From CAYNDL01 sp964396115 (GTDB taxonomy: Bacteria; Patescibacteriota; Andersenbacteria; UBA10190; CAIZMI01), in NCBI GenBank assembly GCA_964396115.1, contig CAYNDL010000025.1, forward strand, positions 1 to 13,025: a stretch of 13,025 nucleotides of DNA, given 5' to 3'. Below are positions 1-6,327 of the stretch, piece after piece. Both the position numbers and the translations under genes were made by a program. How positions within the stretch are numbered: position 1 is the first letter of the stretch; each line of letters begins with the position of its first letter. The notes beneath the pieces were generated by a model, which made no database searches, was not told the DNA's origin, and saw only the letters and a list, made by a program, of their open reading frames with translations.

Positions 1-1
1 A

Positions 2-625
2 TCGTCGTATGGCGAAGGCGGTCGGCTTCTTTTCACTGACCAAGTTGCACTTGTCGGCGACCGGGTCATGCAGGAAAACTGCGGGCCTTCACGGGAGACT
101 CAGGAGTCGGATCTCGGAATCTTTCGACAGGCAGGAATTACCGTCGGAAAAATCCCCCTGTTTGTCACGGTTGGTTTCGGTCATGGCGGCAGGACGGACC
201 TGGTTTCGTTCAATGATCATCTCGATCGCGTGGCGTGTTTGCTTAAGGGCAATGACTCCAGTATCCATCTGGTTATTGATCCAGCCACATATTCAGTTGA
301 GTGGGTTGGTGAAAACCGATGGGCGGCTCGGGAACCGAAAGAGACGATGGATCTACTGCGAAGTGTCTGTAATCCTCAAGGGATCACGGTGCACACCCCC
401 AAGAGAATGCAAATTCCCGGATCACTTAATCTCCTGCAGCTCAACGATGGCAGGGTGCTAATGTCTTCCGGCGATTCCGATGTCCAGGAACTGGTTACGG
501 AGATCGTGGGCAAAGAGAACGTCACGACGACAATGGTCCCGATCCGCTTCTATCCCACCTGGGCACATGCCGGCATCCGCTGTTTGGTCAATGAAGCTCC
601 TGATGCCATCATGAAGAGAGTCTGA
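2..625 (+). CDS. Pentein-fold guanidino-group-modifying enzyme (arginine/agmatine deiminase-like), C-terminal part
   Basis: The reading frame is open to the left edge, so the N-terminus lies outside the window; about 207 residues are visible. Three features fit the pentein superfamily (arginine, agmatine, peptidyl-arginine deiminases, DDAH, amidinotransferases). There is an early Gly-rich YGEGGR stretch followed by a hydrophobic strand. A mid-protein NDHLDR motif carries the His expected in the catalytic site (codon 218-220). Near the end, AGIRCLVNE has the Cys in the place of the catalytic Cys of GGxHCxT-type motifs (codon 581-583). Enzymes of this fold attack the guanidinium carbon of arginine-like substrates through that Cys. 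The exact substrate cannot be read here. It stops 7 bases before a terminator hairpin, so it ends its transcript. The motif set and order support the fold; hydrolase versus transferase is open. The ATG at 68 is internal and not the true start. Confidence 0.6.
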   Translation, partial: SSYGEGGRLLFTDQVALVGDRVMQENCGPSRETQESDLGIFRQAGITVGKIPLFVTVGFGHGGRTDLVSFNDHLDRVACLLKGNDSSIHLVIDPATYSVEWVGENRWAAREPKETMDLLRSVCNPQGITVHTPKRMQIPGSLNLLQLNDGRVLMSSGDSDVQELVTEIVGKENVTTTMVPIRFYPTWAHAGIRCLVNEAPDAIMKRV

Positions 626-632
626 TGGTTTG

Positions 633-660
633 AACTTCGTGTTACACACGGAGTTTTTTT
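633..660 (+). terminator. Intrinsic terminator after the pentein gene
   Basis: A 10-bp stem (633-642 with 646-655, one G-T pair) closes a 3-base loop and runs directly into seven T. It begins 7 bases after the stop codon. Confidence 0.8.
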
Positions 661-714
661 AATATTGATGCGTGTTGTTGTGGAAAGAGTCATTTTTTGG
701 AGCAGCATGATTCG

Positions 715-743
715 TGGACAAAATGCTGGGGTGGGGGTAAAAG
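715..743 (+). promoter_or_regulatory. Weak sigma-70 promoter candidate for the zinc-ribbon gene
   Basis: TGGACA at 715-720 (5 of 6 bases of the -35 consensus) lies 17 bases before TAAAAG at 738-743 (4 of 6). It gives a leader of about 30 bases before the ATG at 780. TATATG at 744 is an alternative -10 but lacks a -35 at proper spacing. Confidence 0.35.
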
Positions 744-779
744 TATATGTTTGTTATTTCGAGAAACAGGAGGAGCAAG

Positions 780-1274
780 ATGAATGAGATGTGCAAGGCT
801 GCCGACCCTTGTAAACGGTACAGGACACAAGTTTGTCCTGAGTGCAATGGCAACAAGCACACGGTTTTCAAGGACGACGACGGGAGGCTAGTGCGGATAC
901 CTTGTGAACCGTGTCTCGGTTCGGGAAAGGTGAGAGTGGAGATACCGACGAAGCCCAAGAAGTATCTAGAGACGGACCATCCTCGTCGGTGTCCCCGTTG
1001 TTGGGTCGATGTGAATCCGGAGACGGACAATTTCTGTTGGCTATGCGGCGTCTCCTTGGGTAACCGCGACCTGAGGCCGCCGACCAATGGAAAATACACC
1101 AGTCCTAACGATCTGTGCGGCAGATGCGGTTCGTACGGAGCGAGACGGCTATCACGTTGGGGCATCTTCCGGATCTTGCCAGCATGGCGCTGGTTTTGGC
1201 CCGTTCGGATTTGGATGCGCTACTCGTATTGCCACACATGCGGCAAAGACAACCGCATTACCATGATCATCTAG
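780..1274 (+). CDS. Small protein with three four-cysteine zinc sites (DnaJ-like CxxCxGxG plus zinc ribbons)
   Basis: A 164-residue protein. I chose the ATG at 780 because AGGAGG sits at 769-774; an in-frame ATG at 747 overlaps the promoter. Three pairs of CxxC knuckles are visible: Cys19/22 with Cys42/45, Cys71/74 with Cys86/89, and Cys113/116 with Cys151/154. The first pair ends in CEPCLGSG, close to the CxxCxGxG repeat of the DnaJ zinc finger. The second, CPRC...CWLCG, is a classical zinc ribbon. Between Cys116 and Cys151 lies a Trp/Arg-rich hydrophobic patch (residues 126-148) that could be a short membrane-associated or buried helix. Such proteins bind other proteins or nucleic acid rather than catalyse. 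No J domain is present, so it is not DnaJ itself. It is monocistronic between two terminators. Specific function unknown. Confidence 0.75.
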   Translation: MNEMCKAADPCKRYRTQVCPECNGNKHTVFKDDDGRLVRIPCEPCLGSGKVRVEIPTKPKKYLETDHPRRCPRCWVDVNPETDNFCWLCGVSLGNRDLRPPTNGKYTSPNDLCGRCGSYGARRLSRWGIFRILPAWRWFWPVRIWMRYSYCHTCGKDNRITMII

Positions 1275-1295
1275 TTCTTTTCGATTGCCCTAAAC

Positions 1296-1320
1296 GCCGC
1301 TTCTATTGAAGCGGCTTTTA
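1296..1320 (+). terminator. Intrinsic terminator after the zinc-ribbon gene
   Basis: GCCGCTTC (1296-1303) pairs perfectly with GAAGCGGC (1308-1315) around a 4-base loop, followed by TTTTA. The next promoter's -35 starts 7 bases after the stem. Confidence 0.85.
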
Positions 1321-1322
1321 AA

Positions 1323-1351
1323 TTGACTTAATTATAAAAACATAATATAAT
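1323..1351 (+). promoter_or_regulatory. Consensus sigma-70 promoter for the HExxH gene
   Basis: TTGACT at 1323-1328, a 17-base AT-rich spacer, and a perfect TATAAT at 1346-1351. This is the best promoter in the window and predicts strong constitutive transcription of the gene at 1397. Confidence 0.85.
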
Positions 1352-1396
1352 ATCGAACTTTGTACCTTCATACGTCAATCCGTAACCGAGGTAGTT

Positions 1397-2161
1397 ATGT
1401 TCCTGACCAAAGAAGCGCGGCACGAGATAGCGAAAAGCTATTTTCGTAGCATGGATGCCCTTGCGGCTCGTCTTCCCGGTGAAGCAATAGTCCGCGCAAT
1501 TGTAGATTTTCTCTATGCTTTTAGCCGAACCATCGACATCGGACCGACGGGAACTATTTTTATCCGCGACCCACTCCACGATGAGTTCCACCAAGAACCC
1601 AAGTTCCAGTTGTTTGTCTTTCCGTACAATGCGGACGACATAGCAGTGCTTCCCGAAGACTGCGTTTGTGCCCTGAATTTGCGTTCGTCCCAGCAGGTCG
1701 CCGGCTACATGGGTGAGGCCAAAGTACTGTCTTTGAACGCGGACAAGAAGCTTTCCCCGTTCATGCAAGGACTCATTCTTCTCCATGAGGGTTATCACGC
1801 CTGGATGTTGCAGACTCGTCCTCGGGATGTGTTGTCTAGCGCAGAACACGAATACGAAGCACATTGCTTGGACCAGTCGTGGCTCATGAAGATTGGTCGC
1901 ATCGGATACCGGGAAGTGCTCGAACGAATTGAGCAACATATTCTTGGCCAGTTCGGCAACGACCCACTTGTCCCGATGATGACCTTCAAGGCTCCCCCTT
2001 ATCCTGCTGAGGTCGACGACTTCATGGGTGCGCCGCAAGACGAAGATGAAGTCAGTCGCCGCCTGCTGATGATCTGCCTCCACGCTGTTTTTCGGATCAA
2101 GCATCGTACTGGTTTGTCACGCCACGATCTTGTGAAAACCCTTGGGCCGATGGTGGCTTGA
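1397..2161 (+). CDS. Orphan HExxH putative zinc metallopeptidase-like protein
   Basis: A 254-residue protein starting at the ATG at 1397, with GAGGT at 1388-1392 as a short-spaced ribosome site. The key feature is LLHEGYHAW at residues 128-136, an HExxH zinc-binding motif (His130, Glu131, His134) in a hydrophobic helix-like setting. About 20 residues later EHEYEAH (150-156) offers Glu ligands, as in gluzincin-type metallopeptidases where the third ligand follows on a second helix. No signal peptide or membrane segment is seen, so it is probably cytoplasmic. The C-terminal part (about 180-254) is helical-looking and charged. I do not recognise a named family. Metal binding is likely; peptidase activity is inference. 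The gene has its own strong promoter and terminator. A long open frame on the opposite strand is a codon shadow. Confidence 0.7.
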   Translation: MFLTKEARHEIAKSYFRSMDALAARLPGEAIVRAIVDFLYAFSRTIDIGPTGTIFIRDPLHDEFHQEPKFQLFVFPYNADDIAVLPEDCVCALNLRSSQQVAGYMGEAKVLSLNADKKLSPFMQGLILLHEGYHAWMLQTRPRDVLSSAEHEYEAHCLDQSWLMKIGRIGYREVLERIEQHILGQFGNDPLVPMMTFKAPPYPAEVDDFMGAPQDEDEVSRRLLMICLHAVFRIKHRTGLSRHDLVKTLGPMVA

Positions 2162-2166
2162 ACAGC

Positions 2167-2200
2167 CCGCCGCATGTGTATGCGGCGGTTTTATTTTTTA
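2167..2200 (+). terminator. Intrinsic terminator after the HExxH gene
   Basis: A perfect 9-bp GC-rich stem (CCGCCGCAT at 2167-2175 with its complement at 2180-2188), a GTGT loop, and a T-rich tail to 2200, starting 5 bases after the stop. Confidence 0.92.
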
Positions 2201-2229
2201 TAGACAATTAGGTATAGGAGGTGTAGAAA
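2201..2229 (+). promoter_or_regulatory. Weak promoter candidate for the methyltransferase gene
   Basis: TAGACA at 2201-2206 (5 of 6) directly follows the terminator tail, with TAGAAA at 2224-2229 (4 of 6) after 17 bases. The leader then carries GTTCTTTC at 2235-2242, an octamer repeated in two other leaders of this window. Confidence 0.35.
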
Positions 2230-2274
2230 TAATTGTTCTTTCGGTTCGTTAACTTATGAAAAGGATGGTGTCGC

Positions 2275-2859
2275 ATGCGGAACAAGGCACTTTATTCAAA
2301 GTACCTGCACGGACGACATTGGGATTTTCATCCACTCGAACACGCGCAGCACTTCGCACGATTCCTCAGGGAGCGTAACTTCTCAGGACTTCTTTATGAC
2401 CTAGGATGTGGTTCTGGGAGGGATACAAACTTCTTTGCGGAACAAGGGTTTGATGTTCGCGGCGTGGATTGCTCAAGCGACGAGATTGCTGCAGCCCGAC
2501 TCCGCTATTCTCAATCGAGGTTCTACGTGCAATCCATGGAATGCATGGGTGCCAAGAACTGGAGTGTCGGGGCGTGCTATTGCGTTAATGTCTTCCACTA
2601 TGTACGCGACTTGCGGCGGGCATTCGGGGAGATCTTCCGGGTATTGCAGCCCGGAGGGTGGTGTTTCTTTCATTTCAACCTGCTTATCACTGACCAGAAC
2701 GGCACGGTCGACCTGCAAGAAAGCGAGGAGAATATCCGGCAGCTTCTTGTGAACTTTCAATGCCTGGATTCCCGGATTTTGGAAAGGGTTGACCAGATTC
2801 CGTTTCCTCATAAGCACACTATTTTGCAGCTCATTCTCCAAAAACCGCCCCTGGAATAG
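2275..2859 (+). CDS. Class I SAM-dependent methyltransferase
   Basis: A 194-residue single-domain methyltransferase of the seven-strand Rossmann class. Motif I is LLYDLGCGSGRD (residues 39-50), the glycine-rich loop holding S-adenosylmethionine. GVDCSSDE (63-70) carries the acidic Asp65 expected to bind the ribose hydroxyls. A later VFHYV stretch and the VLQPGGWCFF strand-turn correspond to motifs IV and VI. The start at 2275 is preceded by AAGGA at 2261-2265. The acceptor cannot be deduced: the domain resembles the Methyltransf_11/25 type, which covers small molecules, lipids and proteins. It has its own terminator, formed by the last codons and stop. The ABC exporter follows, but as a separate transcript. 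Confidence 0.88.
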   Translation: MRNKALYSKYLHGRHWDFHPLEHAQHFARFLRERNFSGLLYDLGCGSGRDTNFFAEQGFDVRGVDCSSDEIAAARLRYSQSRFYVQSMECMGAKNWSVGACYCVNVFHYVRDLRRAFGEIFRVLQPGGWCFFHFNLLITDQNGTVDLQESEENIRQLLVNFQCLDSRILERVDQIPFPHKHTILQLILQKPPLE

Positions 2860-2870
2860 GCGGTTTTTAA
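2839..2870 (+). terminator. Terminator built into the end of the methyltransferase gene
   Basis: AAAACCGCC (2841-2849) pairs with GGCGGTTTT (2859-2867). The left arm lies within the last codons and the TAG stop (2857-2859) touches the right arm. The A-rich start and T-rich end would allow termination in both directions. It contains the 12-mer GGCGGTTTTTAA. Confidence 0.88.
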
Positions 2871-2894
2871 ATATCAAATCCTTTTTCATAGCTG

Positions 2895-2900
2895 TATATT
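2895..2900 (+). promoter_or_regulatory. -10 box candidate for the ABC exporter
   Basis: TATATT (5 of 6) stands alone; no good -35 is found 16-18 bases upstream. Its position argues that the in-frame TTG at 2899 is not a start codon. The following leader contains ATTCTTTC (2946-2953), one base off the repeated leader octamer. Confidence 0.3.
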
Positions 2901-2979
2901 GGTCCGTGCACTACTTTTTCTTGTCTTCTGTGCCGAGCAGAAGCTATTCTTTCGTGACATGAATTGGAGGAAAAACCCG

Positions 2980-4731
2980 TTGCCCTTTTTACTGCATCGT
3001 TTTTGGCGGTATTCGAAAGGAAATCGGGTATGGGTCACGCTTTATGTGACGTTATTTATAATTGCGAACGGAATAAGCGCTCTCTGGCCATTGGCTGTCG
3101 CGAGGTTGCTTAACCTTGTTCAGGAAAAAGGTATCACCCACGAAAGTTTGCCGAACCTGTCGCTTTACCTGGGTTCATTTTTGCTGTTGGGACTCGGCTT
3201 TTGGGTGTTCCATGGCCCAGCGCGTTTTATAGAGCAGGTAAATGCTTTTCTAGTCCGTGCCAATTATAAAAAATATCTTTTGGATGGTGTGATGGATCTG
3301 CCGATTAAGTGGCACTCCGAACATCATTCGGGTGATTCGATCGACAAGGTAGAGAAAGGCACAACTGCGTTGTTCCGGTTCTCTAATACAACTTTCCAAT
3401 TAATCGAATCGGCCGTGCGGCTAGTTTCTTCTTTCATTTTGCTCGCTTACTTCAATTTTTATTCTGTGTTTGTGGTGATGGCAGTCATTTTTGTGGCAAT
3501 AAATATTATTGCCAAGTTTGATAAAATACTTGTTCGGCAATACAGAAGTATATTTGCTAAGGAGAATAAAATATCAGAGAAAATTTTCGACTCGATCAGC
3601 AACATTACGACTGTGGTTGTCCTCCGTATTGAGAAGCTTGTGGCATCTGCCATTTTCCAAAAAATAATGGAGCCGTTGCCGCTTGTTAGAAAAAACGTCC
3701 GGGTTAATGAAACGAAATGGTTTGTTGTTTCCATGTGTAGTCACTTGATGACTGTTCTTGTACTTGGTTTGTATTTCATTCAGAAAATGTCTTCCGACAG
3801 CGTCGTCTTAGTGGGAACTATGTATGCTCTCTATGGTTATGTAGACAGGATGAATGACATATTCTATCGGTTCGCTTCCATGTACGGCGAAATGGTCCAA
3901 CAAAGGGCGGCCATCGCGAATGCTGAAGAAATTTCTAAAGAATTCAACCAGCAAGAATCCGTGACCCCGATAAGAATTGGAGCAAAGTGGGAAGAACTAA
4001 AAGTTGATGAGTTGAGTTTTTCATATAACACGGCGAAAACGAGCAAGCTCCATTTAGATAATGTATCGATGAACATTCGAAGCGGGGCGAGGGTTGCGTT
4101 AATTGGAGAGAGCGGTAGTGGCAAAACAACATTCTTAAAACTAATTAGGGAGCTGTATCCGGCGAAAAGTCTGAAGCTCTATCTGGACGGGAAACATCTT
4201 GATCAGGGCTTTGGGGCAATTAGCTCTGAAATTTCGCTTATTCCTCAAGATCCGGAAATATTTTCTGCAACGATTAGAGAAAACATAACCATGGGAGTTG
4301 CTTATAATGATGAGCACATTAAACGCTTTACCGACATGGCTTGTGTTTCCGAAGTTATCCGGCGTCTCCCGAACGGGCTCGATTCTTTCATGAATGAGAA
4401 GGGAGTTAACTTGAGTGGAGGACAGAAACAGCGGCTAGCCCTCGCCCGCGGACTTCTCGCATGTGAAAACAAATCCATCATTCTCTTAGACGAGCCAACG
4501 AGTTCGGTTGATCCACAAAACGAGTTACAGATTTTCCAAAACATCTTCACTGCATTCCGTGGCAAGACGATTATTGCCACAGTCCATCGGTTGCATCTAC
4601 TGAGTTTATTTGAGGAAATATATTATTTTAGCAACGGGAAAATAATCGCCTCAGGTTCATTTTACGACCTTAAGAAGAACTCCTCGGATTTCAACCGCGT
4701 TTGGGAGAAATACCAAGTGCATACAAAGTAA
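2980..4731 (+). CDS. Half-size ABC exporter (fused membrane and ATPase domains)
   Basis: A 583-residue transporter of the MsbA-like exporter type. Residues about 10-300 form the membrane domain, with hydrophobic segments near 17-43, 62-83, 130-170 (two), 245-266 and 275-295, so about six helices. The ATPase half shows Walker A GESGSGKTT (376-384), the Q-loop in LIPQDPEIF, the signature LSGGQKQR from 478, Walker B ILLDE with Asp504 and Glu505, and the H-loop His536 in TVHRL. All catalytic residues are present, so it should work as a homodimer exporting a substrate from the cytoplasm. I chose TTG at 2980 because GGAGG lies at 2966-2970; the ATG at 2959 lacks a ribosome site but is possible (590 residues). 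There is no terminator before the tandem GNAT gene, so read-through or an operon is plausible. Substrate unknown; lipid, peptide or drug are all possible. Confidence 0.9.
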   Translation: MPFLLHRFWRYSKGNRVWVTLYVTLFIIANGISALWPLAVARLLNLVQEKGITHESLPNLSLYLGSFLLLGLGFWVFHGPARFIEQVNAFLVRANYKKYLLDGVMDLPIKWHSEHHSGDSIDKVEKGTTALFRFSNTTFQLIESAVRLVSSFILLAYFNFYSVFVVMAVIFVAINIIAKFDKILVRQYRSIFAKENKISEKIFDSISNITTVVVLRIEKLVASAIFQKIMEPLPLVRKNVRVNETKWFVVSMCSHLMTVLVLGLYFIQKMSSDSVVLVGTMYALYGYVDRMNDIFYRFASMYGEMVQQRAAIANAEEISKEFNQQESVTPIRIGAKWEELKVDELSFSYNTAKTSKLHLDNVSMNIRSGARVALIGESGSGKTTFLKLIRELYPAKSLKLYLDGKHLDQGFGAISSEISLIPQDPEIFSATIRENITMGVAYNDEHIKRFTDMACVSEVIRRLPNGLDSFMNEKGVNLSGGQKQRLALARGLLACENKSIILLDEPTSSVDPQNELQIFQNIFTAFRGKTIIATVHRLHLLSLFEEIYYFSNGKIIASGSFYDLKKNSSDFNRVWEKYQVHTK

Positions 4732-4748
4732 ATAGTCGACCGGGGCGA

Positions 4749-4778
4749 TTGTCAGGAGAGTGGGCTTTGCTTTATGCT
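4749..4778 (+). promoter_or_regulatory. Promoter candidate for the tandem GNAT gene
   Basis: TTGTCA at 4749-4754 (5 of 6) and TATGCT at 4773-4778 (4 of 6, first three and last bases matched) with an 18-base spacer. It lies just after the exporter stop, so the GNAT gene may have its own start as well as read-through. Confidence 0.45.
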
Positions 4779-4817
4779 CTAACGTTGCCCTGTAAAAATC
4801 GAATAAAGGAGCGAGCC

Positions 4818-5786
4818 ATGCGTAACGGGAATAGTTGCCTCAGGATTCGTGAAGCCAACCGCGGAGATGTGGACCAGCTTACGCGATTCACATTGGCCCT
4901 CGCAAAAATGTTGGGGGTGAACCTGAACCAGAAATTGGTGTGGGATGGTATCAGTCGTTTTATCGCCTCAGAGAAAAACGGAAAGTACTTTTTGGGCATA
5001 CGAGACGGGCAGCCTTGCGGCCAGATCGTCATTAAGCCGGTTATTTTTGAACCATGGAAGAAGTCACGAATCGTTTGGGTGGACGATTTCTACATGAGTG
5101 CCGGCTATAAAAACACGGGTGATATGGCAGAGCTGCTCAAAAAGGGAATTACTTGGGCGGTAGCAAGCGAGCCACAACAGGTGGTGCGTCTCTTTTGTCC
5201 TCACAATCACCCCACAATGATGCAAGGTTTGCTCGCGCTCGGGTTCCGACCTGTAGGCATCATGATGCAACAACGCCAAGATCACTTCTTTCCGTCTGTG
5301 GTTGCGCCATCGAATTATACCGTCCGTGAGGCTACAGTATCTGATGTCCCCCAAATTCTTCGGATGACGGAGGCTCTGGCTAATGACCTGCGGGAAGAAC
5401 CGAACCAAAAAGTGACTGGAGAAGGGATCGACTACTTCATTAGGAATAAAGGCCTCGGTCGCTATTTTCTTGCCACCAAGGAGGGTAAAAAGGAAGTGGT
5501 CGGCATGATCGTAATCAAGCCCGTCCTCCTTGAGCCATGGAAGGATTCCCACATTGTTTGGGTGGATGACGCGTATGTTCGGCCAAAGGATCGTGGCGGA
5601 AAGATACTCCACCTCTTACTGCAGCAAGGAGTTGCCTGGGGGACCAGAAACGAACGCGAAGCGATAGTGAGACTTTACTGCGCATTTCACAACACAGTTG
5701 GTCTTGCGGCTTGGCTTGCGCTCGGTTTCGAGCCGATTGGCTACATGATGCAACTTCGTCAGGATGAGTTCTTCGACACGAAGTGA
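4818..5786 (+). CDS. Tandem-duplicated GNAT-like acetyltransferase protein
   Basis: A 322-residue protein made of two homologous halves. The start at 4818 follows AAAGGA (4805-4810); longer in-frame starts overlap the exporter. Equivalent motifs recur exactly 161 residues apart: IVWVDD at 85-90 and 246-251, EPWKKS and EPWKDS just before them, and LGFxPxGxMMQ with RQDxFF at each end. The layout fits the GNAT fold: an RExxxxDV start, a central strand, then the acetyl-CoA loop helix. The usual R/Q-x-x-G-x-G/A loop is degraded in both halves: residues NTGD in the first, DRGGKIL in the second. So it may be a weak enzyme, a binder of acyl-CoA, or use a variant loop. The role is unknown; the position after an exporter could mean modification of a transported compound or of the transporter, but this is inference. 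Confidence 0.75.
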   Translation: MRNGNSCLRIREANRGDVDQLTRFTLALAKMLGVNLNQKLVWDGISRFIASEKNGKYFLGIRDGQPCGQIVIKPVIFEPWKKSRIVWVDDFYMSAGYKNTGDMAELLKKGITWAVASEPQQVVRLFCPHNHPTMMQGLLALGFRPVGIMMQQRQDHFFPSVVAPSNYTVREATVSDVPQILRMTEALANDLREEPNQKVTGEGIDYFIRNKGLGRYFLATKEGKKEVVGMIVIKPVLLEPWKDSHIVWVDDAYVRPKDRGGKILHLLLQQGVAWGTRNEREAIVRLYCAFHNTVGLAAWLALGFEPIGYMMQLRQDEFFDTK

Positions 5787-5793
5787 AGCGGAT

Positions 5794-5824
5794 AACCGCC
5801 AAAAGTTTTGGCGGTTTTTAATTT
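5794..5824 (+). terminator. Intrinsic terminator after the tandem GNAT gene
   Basis: AACCGCCAAA (5794-5803) pairs with TTTGGCGGTT (5807-5816) around a 3-base loop, followed by TTTA. Includes the recurrent GGCGGTTTTTAA (5810-5821). Confidence 0.92.
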
Positions 5825-5851
5825 GCCAAAAATATATTATTAATTTATTTT
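5823..5851 (+). promoter_or_regulatory. Promoter candidate for the small basic protein
   Basis: TTGCCA at 5823-5828 (5 of 6) begins 6 bases after the preceding terminator stem; TATTTT at 5846-5851 (4 of 6) follows at 17 bases. The leader carries GTTCTTTC at 5870-5877. Confidence 0.45.
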
Positions 5852-5891
5852 CTCTTGGGGCACGAAGTCGTTCTTTCCAGGAGGGATTAAG

Positions 5892-6221
5892 ATGTCCAAA
5901 CGGTCACGCAGGCGGGAGAAACAGAAGCGGTTACAGAAGAAGGCGCACAGCCGGAACACGAAGCGTCGGCAGGAGTACGCAACACTCGCCGGAACAACCA
6001 CACACTACGAGCCGGCGCCAGTCAGTCTCGTTGATCGGCAAACGAAAAAGAAGGGAATGACCGGGGACGCAGAAGAAGCGTCTGGCCCAAGGCCGACATC
6101 CCCTGGGAGCTCTCGAAGGTGTCTCCTCGCGTTACGAGGGGCGAAGTCTCTCTTGGTGGTAATACTCCACTCTCCGCGCTACGGCGTGGAGTTTTTCATA
6201 TTGACATTTCTTAAAAAATAA
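5892..6221 (+). CDS. Small, very basic protein; 3' end possibly frameshifted
   Basis: The start at 5892 is well supported by AGGAGGG (5879-5885). The first 55 residues are extremely rich in Lys and Arg (SKRSRRREKQKRLQKK at the start), suggesting binding to nucleic acid or ribosome, though no family is recognised. Read straight through, the frame gives 109 residues but then translates the terminator hairpin and its T run, and stops inside the next promoter. Every other gene here stops before its hairpin. The +1 frame has a TAA at 6160-6162, one base before the hairpin, and codon use after about 6066 looks poorer in the main frame. A one-base shift between 6061 and 6160 is therefore possible, by sequencing error, mutation or recoding. 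The N-terminal part is firm; the C-terminus is not. Confidence 0.55.
   Translation: MSKRSRRREKQKRLQKKAHSRNTKRRQEYATLAGTTTHYEPAPVSLVDRQTKKKGMTGDAEEASGPRPTSPGSSRRCLLALRGAKSLLVVILHSPRYGVEFFILTFLKK
6164..6197 (+). terminator. Intrinsic terminator after the small basic protein
   Basis: ACTCCAC (6164-6170) pairs with GTGGAGT (6186-6192), with a short CCG/CGG stem inside the 15-base loop, then a T run (6192-6196). The next -35 box starts at 6201. Confidence 0.75.
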
Positions 6222-6229
6222 TATAAGAT
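6201..6229 (+). promoter_or_regulatory. Promoter with perfect -35 for the 82-residue protein
   Basis: A perfect TTGACA at 6201-6206. The -10 is either TAAGAT at 6224-6229 (spacer 17) or TATAAG at 6222-6227 (spacer 15). It leaves a leader of roughly 90 bases before the ATG at 6328. Confidence 0.7.
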
Positions 6230-6267
6230 TGCGGGTTGCTCTTTCTTCAGATCAGGATATCAGCAAT

Positions 6268-6313
6268 TCACGAGTGGTTCGTGATCTATCCTTTATCTGC
6301 TCGAAAGAGCAGA
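6268..6313 (+). promoter_or_regulatory. Two-hairpin structured 5' leader
   Basis: Hairpin 1 is TCACGA (6268-6273) with TCGTGA (6279-6284) around five bases. Hairpin 2 is TCTGCTC (6296-6302) with GAGCAGA (6307-6313), closed by a GAAA (GNRA) tetraloop. Hairpin 2 ends two bases before the AAGGAG ribosome site (6316-6321), so it could control access to it or protect the mRNA. No known riboswitch class is recognised. Confidence 0.5.
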
Positions 6314-6327
6314 ACAAGGAGAAGATC

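Noticed and set aside
9..461. 150-codon + strand frame at the left edge
   Set aside because: It overlaps the pentein gene in another frame, and its sequence is Ser/Arg-rich with no motif, as expected for an out-of-frame reading.
1328..2104. 258-codon open frame on the minus strand opposite the HExxH gene
   Set aside because: It is the codon shadow of a gene with a consensus promoter, ribosome site and terminator on the + strand; the minus frame has no convincing ribosome site or known motif.
2899..2979. Extended N-terminus of the ABC exporter from TTG at 2899
   Set aside because: The codon lies in the -10 candidate TATATT and has no ribosome site; GGAGG at 2966-2970 supports TTG 2980.
6229..6327. 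Extended start (TTG 6229) for the 82-residue protein
   Set aside because: It would begin in the -10 box and translate the structured leader; AAGGAG at 6316 fixes the ATG at 6328.
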